In this document: in pieces, positions 7,403 to 13,349 of the stretch
How the letters are laid out: each line of letters starts with the position of its first letter
How positions within the stretch are numbered: position 1 is the stretch's first letter
Source of the DNA: Oscillospiraceae bacterium
GTDB lineage: Bacteria > Bacillota > Clostridia > Oscillospirales > Ruminococcaceae
Direction of reading: 5' to 3'
NCBI GenBank assembly: GCA_003531585.1
Contig: DQFX01000056.1
Coordinates: 44,676 to 58,024 of the forward strand
DNA length: 13,349 nt
Translations under genes and position numbers: made by a program
The notes under the pieces: generated by a model
What the model was told of the DNA's origin: nothing
Databases searched by the model: none
What the model saw: the letters and a program-made list of their open reading frames with translations, nothing else

Positions 7403-7452
7403 AGCCTGCGAAGCCCCCCTGCACATGAGCAGGGGCGCGCCGCCGGCAGGCT
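7403..7452 (-). promoter_or_regulatory. Two-tier stem-loop between rpoB and rpoC
   Basis: The 105-nt rpoB-rpoC spacer holds an outer perfect 7-bp stem (AGCCTGC 7403-7409 with GCAGGCT 7446-7452). Inside it is an inner perfect 7-bp stem (CCCCTGC 7416-7422 with GCAGGGG 7429-7435) with a 6-nt loop. A small CGGG/CCCG hairpin (7465-7476) lies just upstream in the transcript. The rpoC side has only UUUGAUAG after the structure, so it is a poor terminator. A processing, stabilising or attenuating site is more likely. Confidence 0.6.
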
Positions 7453-7482
7453 GTATACTCTTTACGGGAAAGCCCGGCAGGA

Positions 7483-10400
7483 TCACTCGTCCTCGCCGAA
7501 GTCAATAGGCTCTCCGTCCGAGAAACCATCATCTGAGAAATCGTCGTCGTCAGAGCCGTTCTCCTTCAGGTCTTCCTCGTCGATGATGCCGTAGCCGCTC
7601 TTTTCAAGCTCTGCGTCATCGTTGGAGTAGTTCATCTCGAAGGTCTCTGCGGGATAACGGTTGTCGTCCTCGTCCTCGTCGCCGTCGTTTCTGAGGTCTA
7701 CAACTTCGCCGTTCTCGTCAAGCACTCTTACGTCCAGACCGAGACCCTGAAGCTCTCTGATCATTACCTTAAAGGACTCGGGTACGCCGGGCTTCGGAAC
7801 CGGCTCACCCTTAACGATAGCCTCGTAGGTCTTCTGACGGCCGATAAGGTCATCTGACTTAACGGTCAGGATCTCCTGAAGCGTGTATGCAGCGCCGTAA
7901 GCCTCCAGAGCCCAAACCTCCATCTCACCGAAACGCTGACCGCCGAACTGAGCCTTACCGCCCAGAGGCTGCTGTGTAACGAGGGAGTAAGGACCGGTGG
8001 AACGAGCGTGGATCTTATCGTCAACCAGGTGGTGCAGCTTGAGGTAGTACATGTAACCAACGGTTACAGGGCCGTCGAACTTCTCGCCGGTGCGGCCGTC
8101 GGTAAGCTGCGTCTTGCAGTCGGAGGTGAGGGGCAGCTTTGTGAAGTCAAGGCCTGCGGAGTTGAGACCCAGCAGCTCAGGCTCCTTGCGGTCGCCGTCA
8201 GCCTTGCCCATGTTGAATATGCGGTCAGCTTCCTCTGTTACCTTGCCGTTGTTGATGGATCTTGCAGCGTCGTACAGCTCGCGGATATCCTGCTCGTGCG
8301 CGCCGTCGAATACCGGTGTTGCGATCTTCCAGCCGAGCGCCTTGGCTACGTAGCCGAGGTGTACCTCGAGCACCTGTCCGATGTTCATTCGGGAAGGTAC
8401 GCCCAGAGGGTTCAGCACGATGTCAAGCGGAGTACCGTCCGGCAGGAACGGCATATCCTCCTGACGGAGAATTCTGGAAACGACACCCTTGTTACCGTGA
8501 CGACCCGCCATCTTATCGCCGACGGAGATCTTTCTCTTCTGTGCGATATAAACGCGGACCTTCTCGTTAACTCCGGGGGACAGCTCGTCGCAGTTGGTGC
8601 GGTCGAATACCTTTACGTCAACTACGATACCGCTTACGCCGTGCGCAACTCTCAGGGAGTTGTCACGTACCTCGCGCGCCTTCTCGCCGAAGATAGCGCG
8701 GAGCAGTCTCTCCTCTGCGTTCAGCTCGGTCTCTCCCTTCGGGGAAACCTTGCCGACGAGGATATCGCCGGAGTGTACCTCTGCGCCGATGCGTACGATA
8801 CCGCGCTCGTCCAGATCCTTCAGAGCGTCGTCTGAGAGGTTCGGGATATCGCGGGTGATCTCTTCCGCACCGAGCTTGGTGTCGCGGCATTCGAGCTCGT
8901 ATTCTTCTATATGAATAGAGGTATAAACATCATTGTAAACCAGCTTCTCGTTGATGAGTACGGCGTCCTCGTAGTTGTAGCCTTCCCATGTCATGAAGCC
9001 GATGAGGGCGTTCTTGCCGAGTGCGATCTCGCCCATCTTTGTTGCGGGGCCGTCAGCGATAACGTCGCCGGCCTTTACACGCTCGCCCTTGCTTACGATC
9101 GGGCGCTGATTTACGCAGTTGCCCTGGTTGGAGCGCTTGAACTTGATAAGTCTGTAGATACGCTCCTGACCGAGGTCGTTTGTAACAACGATCTTGTCTG
9201 CGTCAACCTCTGTAACTACGCCGTCCTCCTTGGTGCATACAACTATGCCGGAGTCTACCGCAGCCTTGTACTCCATACCGGTGCCGACGATAGGATTGTC
9301 GGTAACCATAAGCGGAACCGCCTGACGCTGCATGTTCGCGCCCATCAGAGCACGGTTCGCGTCGTCGTTCTCGAGGAACGGGATCATAGCCGTAGCGACG
9401 GAAACGACCATCTTAGGCGATACGTCCATGAAGTCGACCTTCTCGCGCTCGATTTCAAGAATGGAGTCGCGGCAGCGTGCGTTTACGCGGGGTCTGGCGA
9501 ATCTGCCTTCCTCGTCGAGGGGCTCGTTCGCCTGAGCTACAACGTAGTTATCCTCAACGTCGGCGGTCATATAAACGACCTCGTCGAGGACCTTGCCGGT
9601 AGCCTTGTCAACGCGTCTGTAGGGAGCCTCGATGAAGCCGTAAACGTTGATCCTTGCGAAAGTAGCAAGGTAGGAGATCAGACCGATGTTAGGACCTTCA
9701 GGGGTCTCGATCGGGCACATTCTTCCGTAGTGGGAGTAGTGTACGTCACGGACCTCGAATCCGGCTCTGTCTCGGGACAGACCGCCCGGACCAAGGGAGG
9801 ACAGACGGCGCTTGTGGGTAAGCTCAGCCAGCGGGTTGTTCTGATCCATGAACTGCGACAGCGGAGAGGATCCGAAGAACTCTCTCATCGCGGAAATAAC
9901 CTGACGGCAGTTAACGAAGGAGTCGGGGGTTACCTTCTCCTGATCCTGACCGGAAAGCGCCATCTTCTCGCGAATGGTTCTCTCCATACGTGTGAAGCCT
10001 ATGCGGAACTGGTTCTGGAGCAGCTCGCCTACGCAGCGGATACGTCTGTTTCCGAGGTGGTCGATATCGTCCACGTTTCCGACGTCCTCGCAGAGGTCGA
10101 TGAAGTAGCTTACGGTCGCGAATATATCTTCAATTGTGATGTGCTTTGGGATAAGCTCCTCTGCGCGCGCCTTGATGAGGATACGCAGGGTGTCCTGGTC
10201 GCCTGCCGCTTCCTCGAGGATATCGCGGAGGACAGCGAAGCGCACGTGCTCGTTGATGCCGAGGGACTCAACATCCATATCGCCGGTGTAGGTCTTGATG
10301 TCGACCATGCCGTTGCCGCATACCTTTACGGTAGCGCCCTCGCGTGTGGGGTGAACGACGGTGACGTCGATAACGCCGGCATTCTCGATCTCGAGAGCCT

Positions 10401-11343
10401 TCTCCTTTGTGATTACCTCGCCCTCGTCGACAAGGATCTCACCGGTCAGCGGCGCGATGACTGCCTCGGCAGCCTTCTTGCCGTAGATACGCTCAGAAAT
10501 AGCGAGCTTCTTATTATACTTATAGCGTCCGAATCTGGAGAGGTCGTATCTCTTGGCGTCGAAGAACAGCATGTTGAGCTGATTCTGCGCGGACTCCACG
10601 GAAGCCATGTCGCCGGGGTGGAGCTTCTTGTAGACCTCGAGAAGAGCCTCTTCCTTGTTCTGGGTGCTGTCCTTCTCGATGGTGCAGGTGATTCTGGGGT
10701 CGTCGCCGAACTTTCCGGTCAGCTCTGCATTGGTGGAAAGACCGATGGAGCGGAGGAAGGTGGTAACTGGGATCTTTCTGTTCTTATCAATGCGTACATA
10801 GAACACGTCGTTGGCGTCCATCTCGTACTCGAGCCATGCGCCGCGGTTCGGGATAACAGTCGCCTTAAACAGCTTCTTACCGGTCTTGTCGTGCTCAAAA
10901 CCGTAGTAAACGCCCGGTGAACGAACGAGCTGAGATACTACAACACGCTCAGAGCCGTTGATAACGAATGTACCGCTGTCAGTCATGAGCGGCAGATCAC
11001 CCATATAGATCTCGTTATCGATCACGGAGCCGGTCTCCTTGTTCAGAAGTCTGGCAGTAACGCGGATCGGGACTGCATATGTCGCGTCGCGCTCCTTGCA
11101 CTCCTCAATGGTATACTTGATCTTGTCGTCGAAACGGTGGCTTATGAACGAGAGTTCATATTTGCCGTTTGCGTCAGTGATCGGGGAAACGTCCCTGAAC
11201 ACTTCCTTGATACCGTCCTGCAGGAACCACTCGTAGGAATCCTTCTGAATACCTATGAGGTTCGGCATGTCGATTACCTCATTGATTTTAGAAAAACTCA
11301 TTCGGGTGGTTTTTCCGAGCTGTATGGGCTTTACATTCACCAT
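7483..11343 (-). CDS. rpoB: DNA-directed RNA polymerase subunit beta
   Basis: The beta subunit forms the upper jaw and part of the catalytic channel of RNA polymerase and is the rifampicin target. I choose the ATG at 11341-11343 (1286 residues, MVNVKPIQLGKTTRMSF). The GTG four codons upstream overlaps the AAGGAG Shine-Dalgarno and has no spacing. Family motifs include the rifampicin region SSPLSQFMDQNNPLAELTHK, with Asp500, His510 and Ser515 wild type, then CPIETPEGPNIGLI, KMAGRHGNKGVVSR, and GGKAQFGGQRFGEMEVWALE. Compared with Bacillus beta there are roughly 43 extra residues between FDGAHEQDIREL and DGRTGE, and the protein ends in a 68-residue tail with 30 acidic residues. It is followed by rpoC after 105 nt. 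Confidence 0.98.
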   Translation of the reverse strand: MVNVKPIQLGKTTRMSFSKINEVIDMPNLIGIQKDSYEWFLQDGIKEVFRDVSPITDANGKYELSFISHRFDDKIKYTIEECKERDATYAVPIRVTARLLNKETGSVIDNEIYMGDLPLMTDSGTFVINGSERVVVSQLVRSPGVYYGFEHDKTGKKLFKATVIPNRGAWLEYEMDANDVFYVRIDKNRKIPVTTFLRSIGLSTNAELTGKFGDDPRITCTIEKDSTQNKEEALLEVYKKLHPGDMASVESAQNQLNMLFFDAKRYDLSRFGRYKYNKKLAISERIYGKKAAEAVIAPLTGEILVDEGEVITKEKALEIENAGVIDVTVVHPTREGATVKVCGNGMVDIKTYTGDMDVESLGINEHVRFAVLRDILEEAAGDQDTLRILIKARAEELIPKHITIEDIFATVSYFIDLCEDVGNVDDIDHLGNRRIRCVGELLQNQFRIGFTRMERTIREKMALSGQDQEKVTPDSFVNCRQVISAMREFFGSSPLSQFMDQNNPLAELTHKRRLSSLGPGGLSRDRAGFEVRDVHYSHYGRMCPIETPEGPNIGLISYLATFARINVYGFIEAPYRRVDKATGKVLDEVVYMTADVEDNYVVAQANEPLDEEGRFARPRVNARCRDSILEIEREKVDFMDVSPKMVVSVATAMIPFLENDDANRALMGANMQRQAVPLMVTDNPIVGTGMEYKAAVDSGIVVCTKEDGVVTEVDADKIVVTNDLGQERIYRLIKFKRSNQGNCVNQRPIVSKGERVKAGDVIADGPATKMGEIALGKNALIGFMTWEGYNYEDAVLINEKLVYNDVYTSIHIEEYELECRDTKLGAEEITRDIPNLSDDALKDLDERGIVRIGAEVHSGDILVGKVSPKGETELNAEERLLRAIFGEKAREVRDNSLRVAHGVSGIVVDVKVFDRTNCDELSPGVNEKVRVYIAQKRKISVGDKMAGRHGNKGVVSRILRQEDMPFLPDGTPLDIVLNPLGVPSRMNIGQVLEVHLGYVAKALGWKIATPVFDGAHEQDIRELYDAARSINNGKVTEEADRIFNMGKADGDRKEPELLGLNSAGLDFTKLPLTSDCKTQLTDGRTGEKFDGPVTVGYMYYLKLHHLVDDKIHARSTGPYSLVTQQPLGGKAQFGGQRFGEMEVWALEAYGAAYTLQEILTVKSDDLIGRQKTYEAIVKGEPVPKPGVPESFKVMIRELQGLGLDVRVLDENGEVVDLRNDGDEDEDDNRYPAETFEMNYSNDDAELEKSGYGIIDEEDLKENGSDDDDFSDDGFSDGEPIDFGEDE

Positions 11344-11354
11344 CGGCTTTATCA

Positions 11355-11360
11355 CTCCTT
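11355..11360 (-). promoter_or_regulatory. Ribosome binding site that decides the rpoB start
   Basis: AAGGAG on the minus strand lies 11 nt before the ATG at 11341-11343. The GTG at 11353-11355 shares a base with this site, so it cannot be the start served by it. Spacing to the ATG is slightly long but workable. Confidence 0.7.
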
Positions 11361-11466
11361 AACAAAATTCCGGTCTCAGACTTGCTGGAAAAAACCGGTG
11401 TTTGGCGCATTTTAAACGTCAAAAACAGGCTTTTTCGCGCACAAATCCATTATGATACATTATGAA

Positions 11467-11495
11467 ATTATAACATAATTATAGGCAAAAGTCAA
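11467..11495 (-). promoter_or_regulatory. Strong sigma-A promoter for rpoB-rpoC
   Basis: On the minus strand TTGACT (11490-11495) is followed after 17 bp by TATAAT (11467-11472), with TG one base before the -10 (extended -10). Upstream of the -35 lies an A/T-rich tract that may act as an UP element. Predicted initiation is near 11460. A second TATAAT within the spacer (11478-11483) lacks a good -35. Confidence 0.88.
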
Positions 11496-11507
11496 GCATT
11501 TTACAGT

Positions 11508-11532
11508 AAAAAAACCGCGCGATATTCCGCGC
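11508..11532 (-). terminator. Short GC hairpin with T-run upstream of the rpoB promoter
   Basis: GCGCG (11517-11521) and CGCGC (11528-11532) form a 5-bp stem with a 6-nt loop. On the minus strand it is followed by GG and seven T residues (11508-11514). On the plus strand ATTTTTG follows, so it could work in both directions. It would insulate the rpoB promoter from upstream read-through. The stem is short, hence moderate confidence. Confidence 0.5.
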
Positions 11533-11638
11533 ATTTTTGTCACAAGCGTGGATTTTTTTGCCCAAAGCAACAAACTTTGAACTTTTTCGCATTCAAATTA
11601 TTGCAAATCATACAAAATTGAATTTTCATGCTCTAATC

Positions 11639-11675
11639 AAAGCGAAAACCCGCCCGAATATCGTTCCGGGCGGGT
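11639..11675 (-). terminator. Intrinsic terminator of the vWA-PP2C operon
   Basis: A perfect 9-bp GC-rich stem (ACCCGCCCG 11648-11656 with CGGGCGGGT 11667-11675) and a 10-nt loop lie 13 nt after the PP2C stop codon. TTTTCGCTTT follows on the minus strand. This is a typical rho-independent terminator. Confidence 0.85.
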
Positions 11676-11688
11676 AAAATATACATTA

Positions 11689-12480
11689 TCATCTGTCAGC
11701 GCGTATCACCGCGACCGAGATATCGTCCCGGCTGCCTTCGACAGAGCGCTCCCGCAGGTGCACCGACAGAGCCGGGATATCCTGCTGAGAAAGCCGTGCG
11801 GTACGTCCTGCGAAATTCAGCAGGTCAGCGCTGCTCAGGAACGAATTGATCAGCCCGTCGCTGGAAAGAGTCACGCTGACCATCTCCCCCTCCCGCCAGA
11901 AGCTGCGGAAGCTGTTTATCGCGTCGCAGTCGCACAGTGAGGTCGTGAGGTTTCCGACCAGCCTTTCGTCCTCCGGCATAGGGAACTCCGCTCCGGAATC
12001 CGTCTCCAAAGTGAACGTCCCGTCGCCTATCTGAAGCCCGAAAACGCCGTCCTTATCGGCTGCGGCAAGTATCAGGGTCGCTCCGTACATCACTTCCGGC
12101 TGAAGCCCGCCGTATTTTTCGAAAATTGCACGCTCGTTCGGGGTCAGCGGAGAAAACCGCATGTGCGCGGCAATTTCATCGTTCCAGCCACATATGATGT
12201 TCCCGGCGATACGCCGAGCCGCCTCCCTTGGGTCGTGGAGGAACACCGCGCCGAGGCTCCCGTTGCGTTCGCAGAAATCCGTGACCGAGCGCAGAGCCAC
12301 ACGCGCCGCCATCTCGCTGCCCGAGGCGCTGCGGAAGTGCTTCTCGCTCCCGTGCCCGTCGGACACCGCAGCGACCGCCAGTTTATCGGTGATGAGCACC
12401 CTTGCGCTGTCCTGGCAGGGCGTTCCCGAATCCTCGTGGGAAGCTCCCCTGACCGACACAGCAAAGCCGCTGAACTGCAT
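11689..12480 (-). CDS. PP2C-family serine/threonine protein phosphatase
   Basis: The 263-residue protein is a stand-alone, metal-dependent phosphatase of the PP2C type, probably the bacterial PP2C_2 subgroup. Visible signatures are GASHEDSGTPCQDS near the N-terminus (residues 12-25), the metal-binding SDGHGS (Asp41, Gly42), QIGDG (150-154, Asp153), SSDG (206-209, Asp208) and RDDISVAVI (251-259, Asp252 and Asp253). All the expected metal-ligand aspartates are present, so it should be active. There is no signal peptide or membrane segment, so it is cytosolic. Its ATG overlaps the stop of the vWA gene (TAATG), implying translational coupling. The pairing with a vWA protein suggests that it reverses phosphorylation by a partner kinase not seen here. 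The substrate is unknown. Confidence 0.9.
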   Translation of the reverse strand: MQFSGFAVSVRGASHEDSGTPCQDSARVLITDKLAVAAVSDGHGSEKHFRSASGSEMAARVALRSVTDFCERNGSLGAVFLHDPREAARRIAGNIICGWNDEIAAHMRFSPLTPNERAIFEKYGGLQPEVMYGATLILAAADKDGVFGLQIGDGTFTLETDSGAEFPMPEDERLVGNLTTSLCDCDAINSFRSFWREGEMVSVTLSSDGLINSFLSSADLLNFAGRTARLSQQDIPALSVHLRERSVEGSRDDISVAVIRADR

Positions 12481-13217
12481 TACCAGCCAGCCTCGATGTC
12501 AGCGCTTATCTCGTCGCTGTCGGCGAACTCGCGTATCTGCTCCGCCGCGGACTGCTGCTTTGTGCGCATATCCTCCTCGGACTCCGCAAGGCGAACGCTG
12601 CGGCTTCCGATCTGCGAGGAAGTCACCGCAACGAACTTTATCAGCTTCGCGAGGGCTTCGCCGTTGTGCGCCGTAACAACGCTGTCCGGGTCGCCGGTGA
12701 ACCGCGCGAGTATATCGTGGTCTGCGTCCTCGCCGATGGCGACCGCGGCCTTTATGCCGTTGGAATACCAGCGGTTCTTCGACAGGATATCAAGCCCCTT
12801 TTCGTAGTTGTCGGTGGGATAGCCGTCCGACATGAGTATCATGACCGGAGCAAACGAAAGGCTCGGGGACTTCATGAACTCGTTTCTGGAGAGCTTCGCG
12901 GCAAGCTCGGTGAGGGCGCAGCCGAGGTCGGTGACGTTCTCGGCGTCGAGGGGCTTCCACTCGAACTCGTCGATGGATATAGGCTCGTCGTACATCCACT
13001 CACAGCCGCCGGAGAACTTCAGGACTGCCAGCTTGATATCCGCGTCCGCGCCGCCTATTCCCTTGATTTCGGGGATAAGCTCCTCCATAACGGAATTTAC
13101 AGTGCCGATCTTACTGCCGCCCATGCTGCCGGAGCAGTCGATAAGGAAAAACAGCACCATCGACTTCTTGGCGATCTCTTCCGCGTCGTCAAAAGGATTA
13201 ACAGGTGTATCTGACAT
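12480..13217 (-). CDS. TerY-like von Willebrand factor A domain protein
   Basis: A 245-residue cytosolic vWA protein, a fold that binds partner proteins through a metal ion. The complete MIDAS is visible: DCSGSM (Asp27, Ser29, Ser31), Thr96 in ENVTDLG, and Asp131 in LMSDGYPTD. The vWA fold spans about residues 18-195. A charged, probably helical C-terminal extension (about 200-245) follows. The start is the ATG at 13215-13217, 8 nt after GGAGG (13226-13230); the in-frame TTG further upstream lies before that site and is rejected. The stop overlaps the PP2C start. Short cytosolic vWA proteins encoded next to PP2C phosphatases are typical of TerY-P modules, usually with a Ser/Thr kinase. The TerY assignment rests on context and motif pattern, not on a search. 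Confidence 0.88.
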   Translation of the reverse strand: MSDTPVNPFDDAEEIAKKSMVLFFLIDCSGSMGGSKIGTVNSVMEELIPEIKGIGGADADIKLAVLKFSGGCEWMYDEPISIDEFEWKPLDAENVTDLGCALTELAAKLSRNEFMKSPSLSFAPVMILMSDGYPTDNYEKGLDILSKNRWYSNGIKAAVAIGEDADHDILARFTGDPDSVVTAHNGEALAKLIKFVAVTSSQIGSRSVRLAESEEDMRTKQQSAAEQIREFADSDEISADIEAGW

Positions 13218-13225
13218 ATAACTTC

Positions 13226-13230
13226 CCTCC
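13226..13230 (-). promoter_or_regulatory. Ribosome binding site that decides the vWA gene start
   Basis: GGAGG on the minus strand ends 8 nt before the ATG at 13215-13217. This excludes the longer frame opening at a TTG (13239-13241), which lies upstream of the site. Confidence 0.85.
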
Positions 13231-13256
13231 TGATGATTCAATATAATACTGTATCT

Positions 13257-13285
13257 ATTATATCATCGCCGGTGGGAATTGTCAA
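13257..13285 (-). promoter_or_regulatory. Consensus sigma-A promoter for the vWA-PP2C operon
   Basis: The minus strand has a perfect TTGACA (13280-13285), a 17-bp spacer and a perfect TATAAT (13257-13262) preceded by TGA (extended -10). Initiation near 13250 gives a short leader of about 33 nt. This makes the vWA gene the first gene of its operon. Confidence 0.9.
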
Positions 13286-13290
13286 TCATC

Positions 13291-13319
13291 TTGACATAAT
13301 CATTCTGCCGTGATATTAT
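13291..13319 (+). promoter_or_regulatory. Divergent sigma-A promoter reading off the right edge
   Basis: The plus strand has a perfect TTGACA (13291-13296), a 17-bp spacer and TATTAT (13314-13319) preceded by TGA. It faces away from the vWA promoter, and its -35 box is only 5 bp from the other -35. The gene it serves begins beyond the window. Confidence 0.8.
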
Positions 13320-13349
13320 TATATTCACAGGGAACCTCTAAAAACCGGT

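Larger units (their letters stand above)
11344..11688 (-). other. Non-coding region between the PP2C gene and rpoB
   Basis: This 345-nt gap contains, in transcript order, the PP2C terminator, an AT-rich stretch (about 11533-11640) with no promoter or frame that I can support, a second terminator-like hairpin, the rpoB promoter, and an rpoB leader of about 117 nt. The leader includes a weak CCGGT/ACCGG pairing (11370-11374 with 11394-11398). No ribosomal protein gene is present here, although rplJ and rplL normally sit just before rpoB. Confidence 0.7.

Noticed and set aside
7664..7689. Trinucleotide-like repeats encoding Asp/Glu in the rpoB tail
   Set aside because: The run is short and mixed (GAC, GAG, GAT), so it is treated as part of the acidic tail and not a separate repeat element.
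9793..9867. Rifampicin-resistance region of rpoB and streptomycin positions of rpsL checked for resistance changes
   Set aside because: Key residues (RpoB Asp500, His510, Ser515; S12 Lys56, Lys101) are all wild type.
8911..10920. 669-codon plus-strand open frame opposite rpoB
   Set aside because: It is antisense to conserved rpoB sequence. The translation shows no family motif, and similar frames occur opposite rpoC (4357-5931) for the same codon-bias reason.
11389..11399. AAAAACCGGT shared with the right edge (13340-13349)
   Set aside because: A 10-bp match between two unrelated non-coding sites without further extension is likely chance.
11478..11506. Second TATAAT in the rpoB promoter spacer
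   Set aside because: No acceptable -35 at 16-18 bp; probably just AT-rich spacer of the main promoter.

Overview
The window is a core-genome segment from a low-to-mid GC Gram-positive bacterium, most likely a Clostridia member near Ruminococcus/Oscillospiraceae. Support comes from the Bacillota-type S12 with its N-terminal insertion, the protein-sequence character of RpoB, RpoC and EF-G, strong AAGGAGG ribosome binding sites, and near-consensus TTGACA-17-TATAAT promoters. The genus-level placement is inference. Every gene seen lies on the minus strand, so the biological order runs right to left.

Right part (13349 to about 11640): a consensus promoter drives a two-gene operon. The first gene encodes a von Willebrand A domain protein with an intact MIDAS. 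The second encodes a PP2C-family phosphatase, and the two are coupled by a TAATG overlap. A strong intrinsic terminator follows. A second good promoter reads the opposite way, off the window's right edge, with its -35 box only 5 bp from the first. The pair resembles two members of the TerY-P triad (vWA, PP2C, Ser/Thr kinase). No kinase is present in the window; the divergent transcript is the natural place to look for one.

Middle (about 11532 to 3817): after an AT-rich non-coding stretch with a second terminator-like hairpin, rpoB has its own strong extended -10 promoter and a leader of about 117 nt, followed by rpoC. The rplJ-rplL genes that usually precede rpoB are not there. The beta subunit has an insertion of roughly 43 residues near its C-terminal region compared with Bacillus, plus a 68-residue very acidic tail. 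RpoC ends in a poly-alanine tail. A large stem-loop sits between rpoB and rpoC.

Left part (3782 to 1): a long inverted repeat after rpoC overlaps a perfect consensus promoter for the str genes rpsL, rpsG and fusA. A separate promoter then drives tuf, which is cut by the left edge after about 96 codons. Each spacer from rpsL leader to tuf contains a hairpin. The rpsL-rpsG spacer is long (146 nt) and structured, as expected if S7 autoregulates there.

Together the left and middle genes supply the transcription and translation machinery: RNA polymerase beta and beta prime, S12, S7, EF-G and EF-Tu. The streptomycin and rifampicin target residues are wild type. The vWA/PP2C pair is an unrelated signalling cassette that abuts them. 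Start codons needed correction from context: rpsG uses GTG, rpoC uses TTG, rpoB most likely uses an internal ATG, and the vWA gene uses an ATG downstream of its Shine-Dalgarno. I see no mobile element, CRISPR array, tRNA or rRNA.
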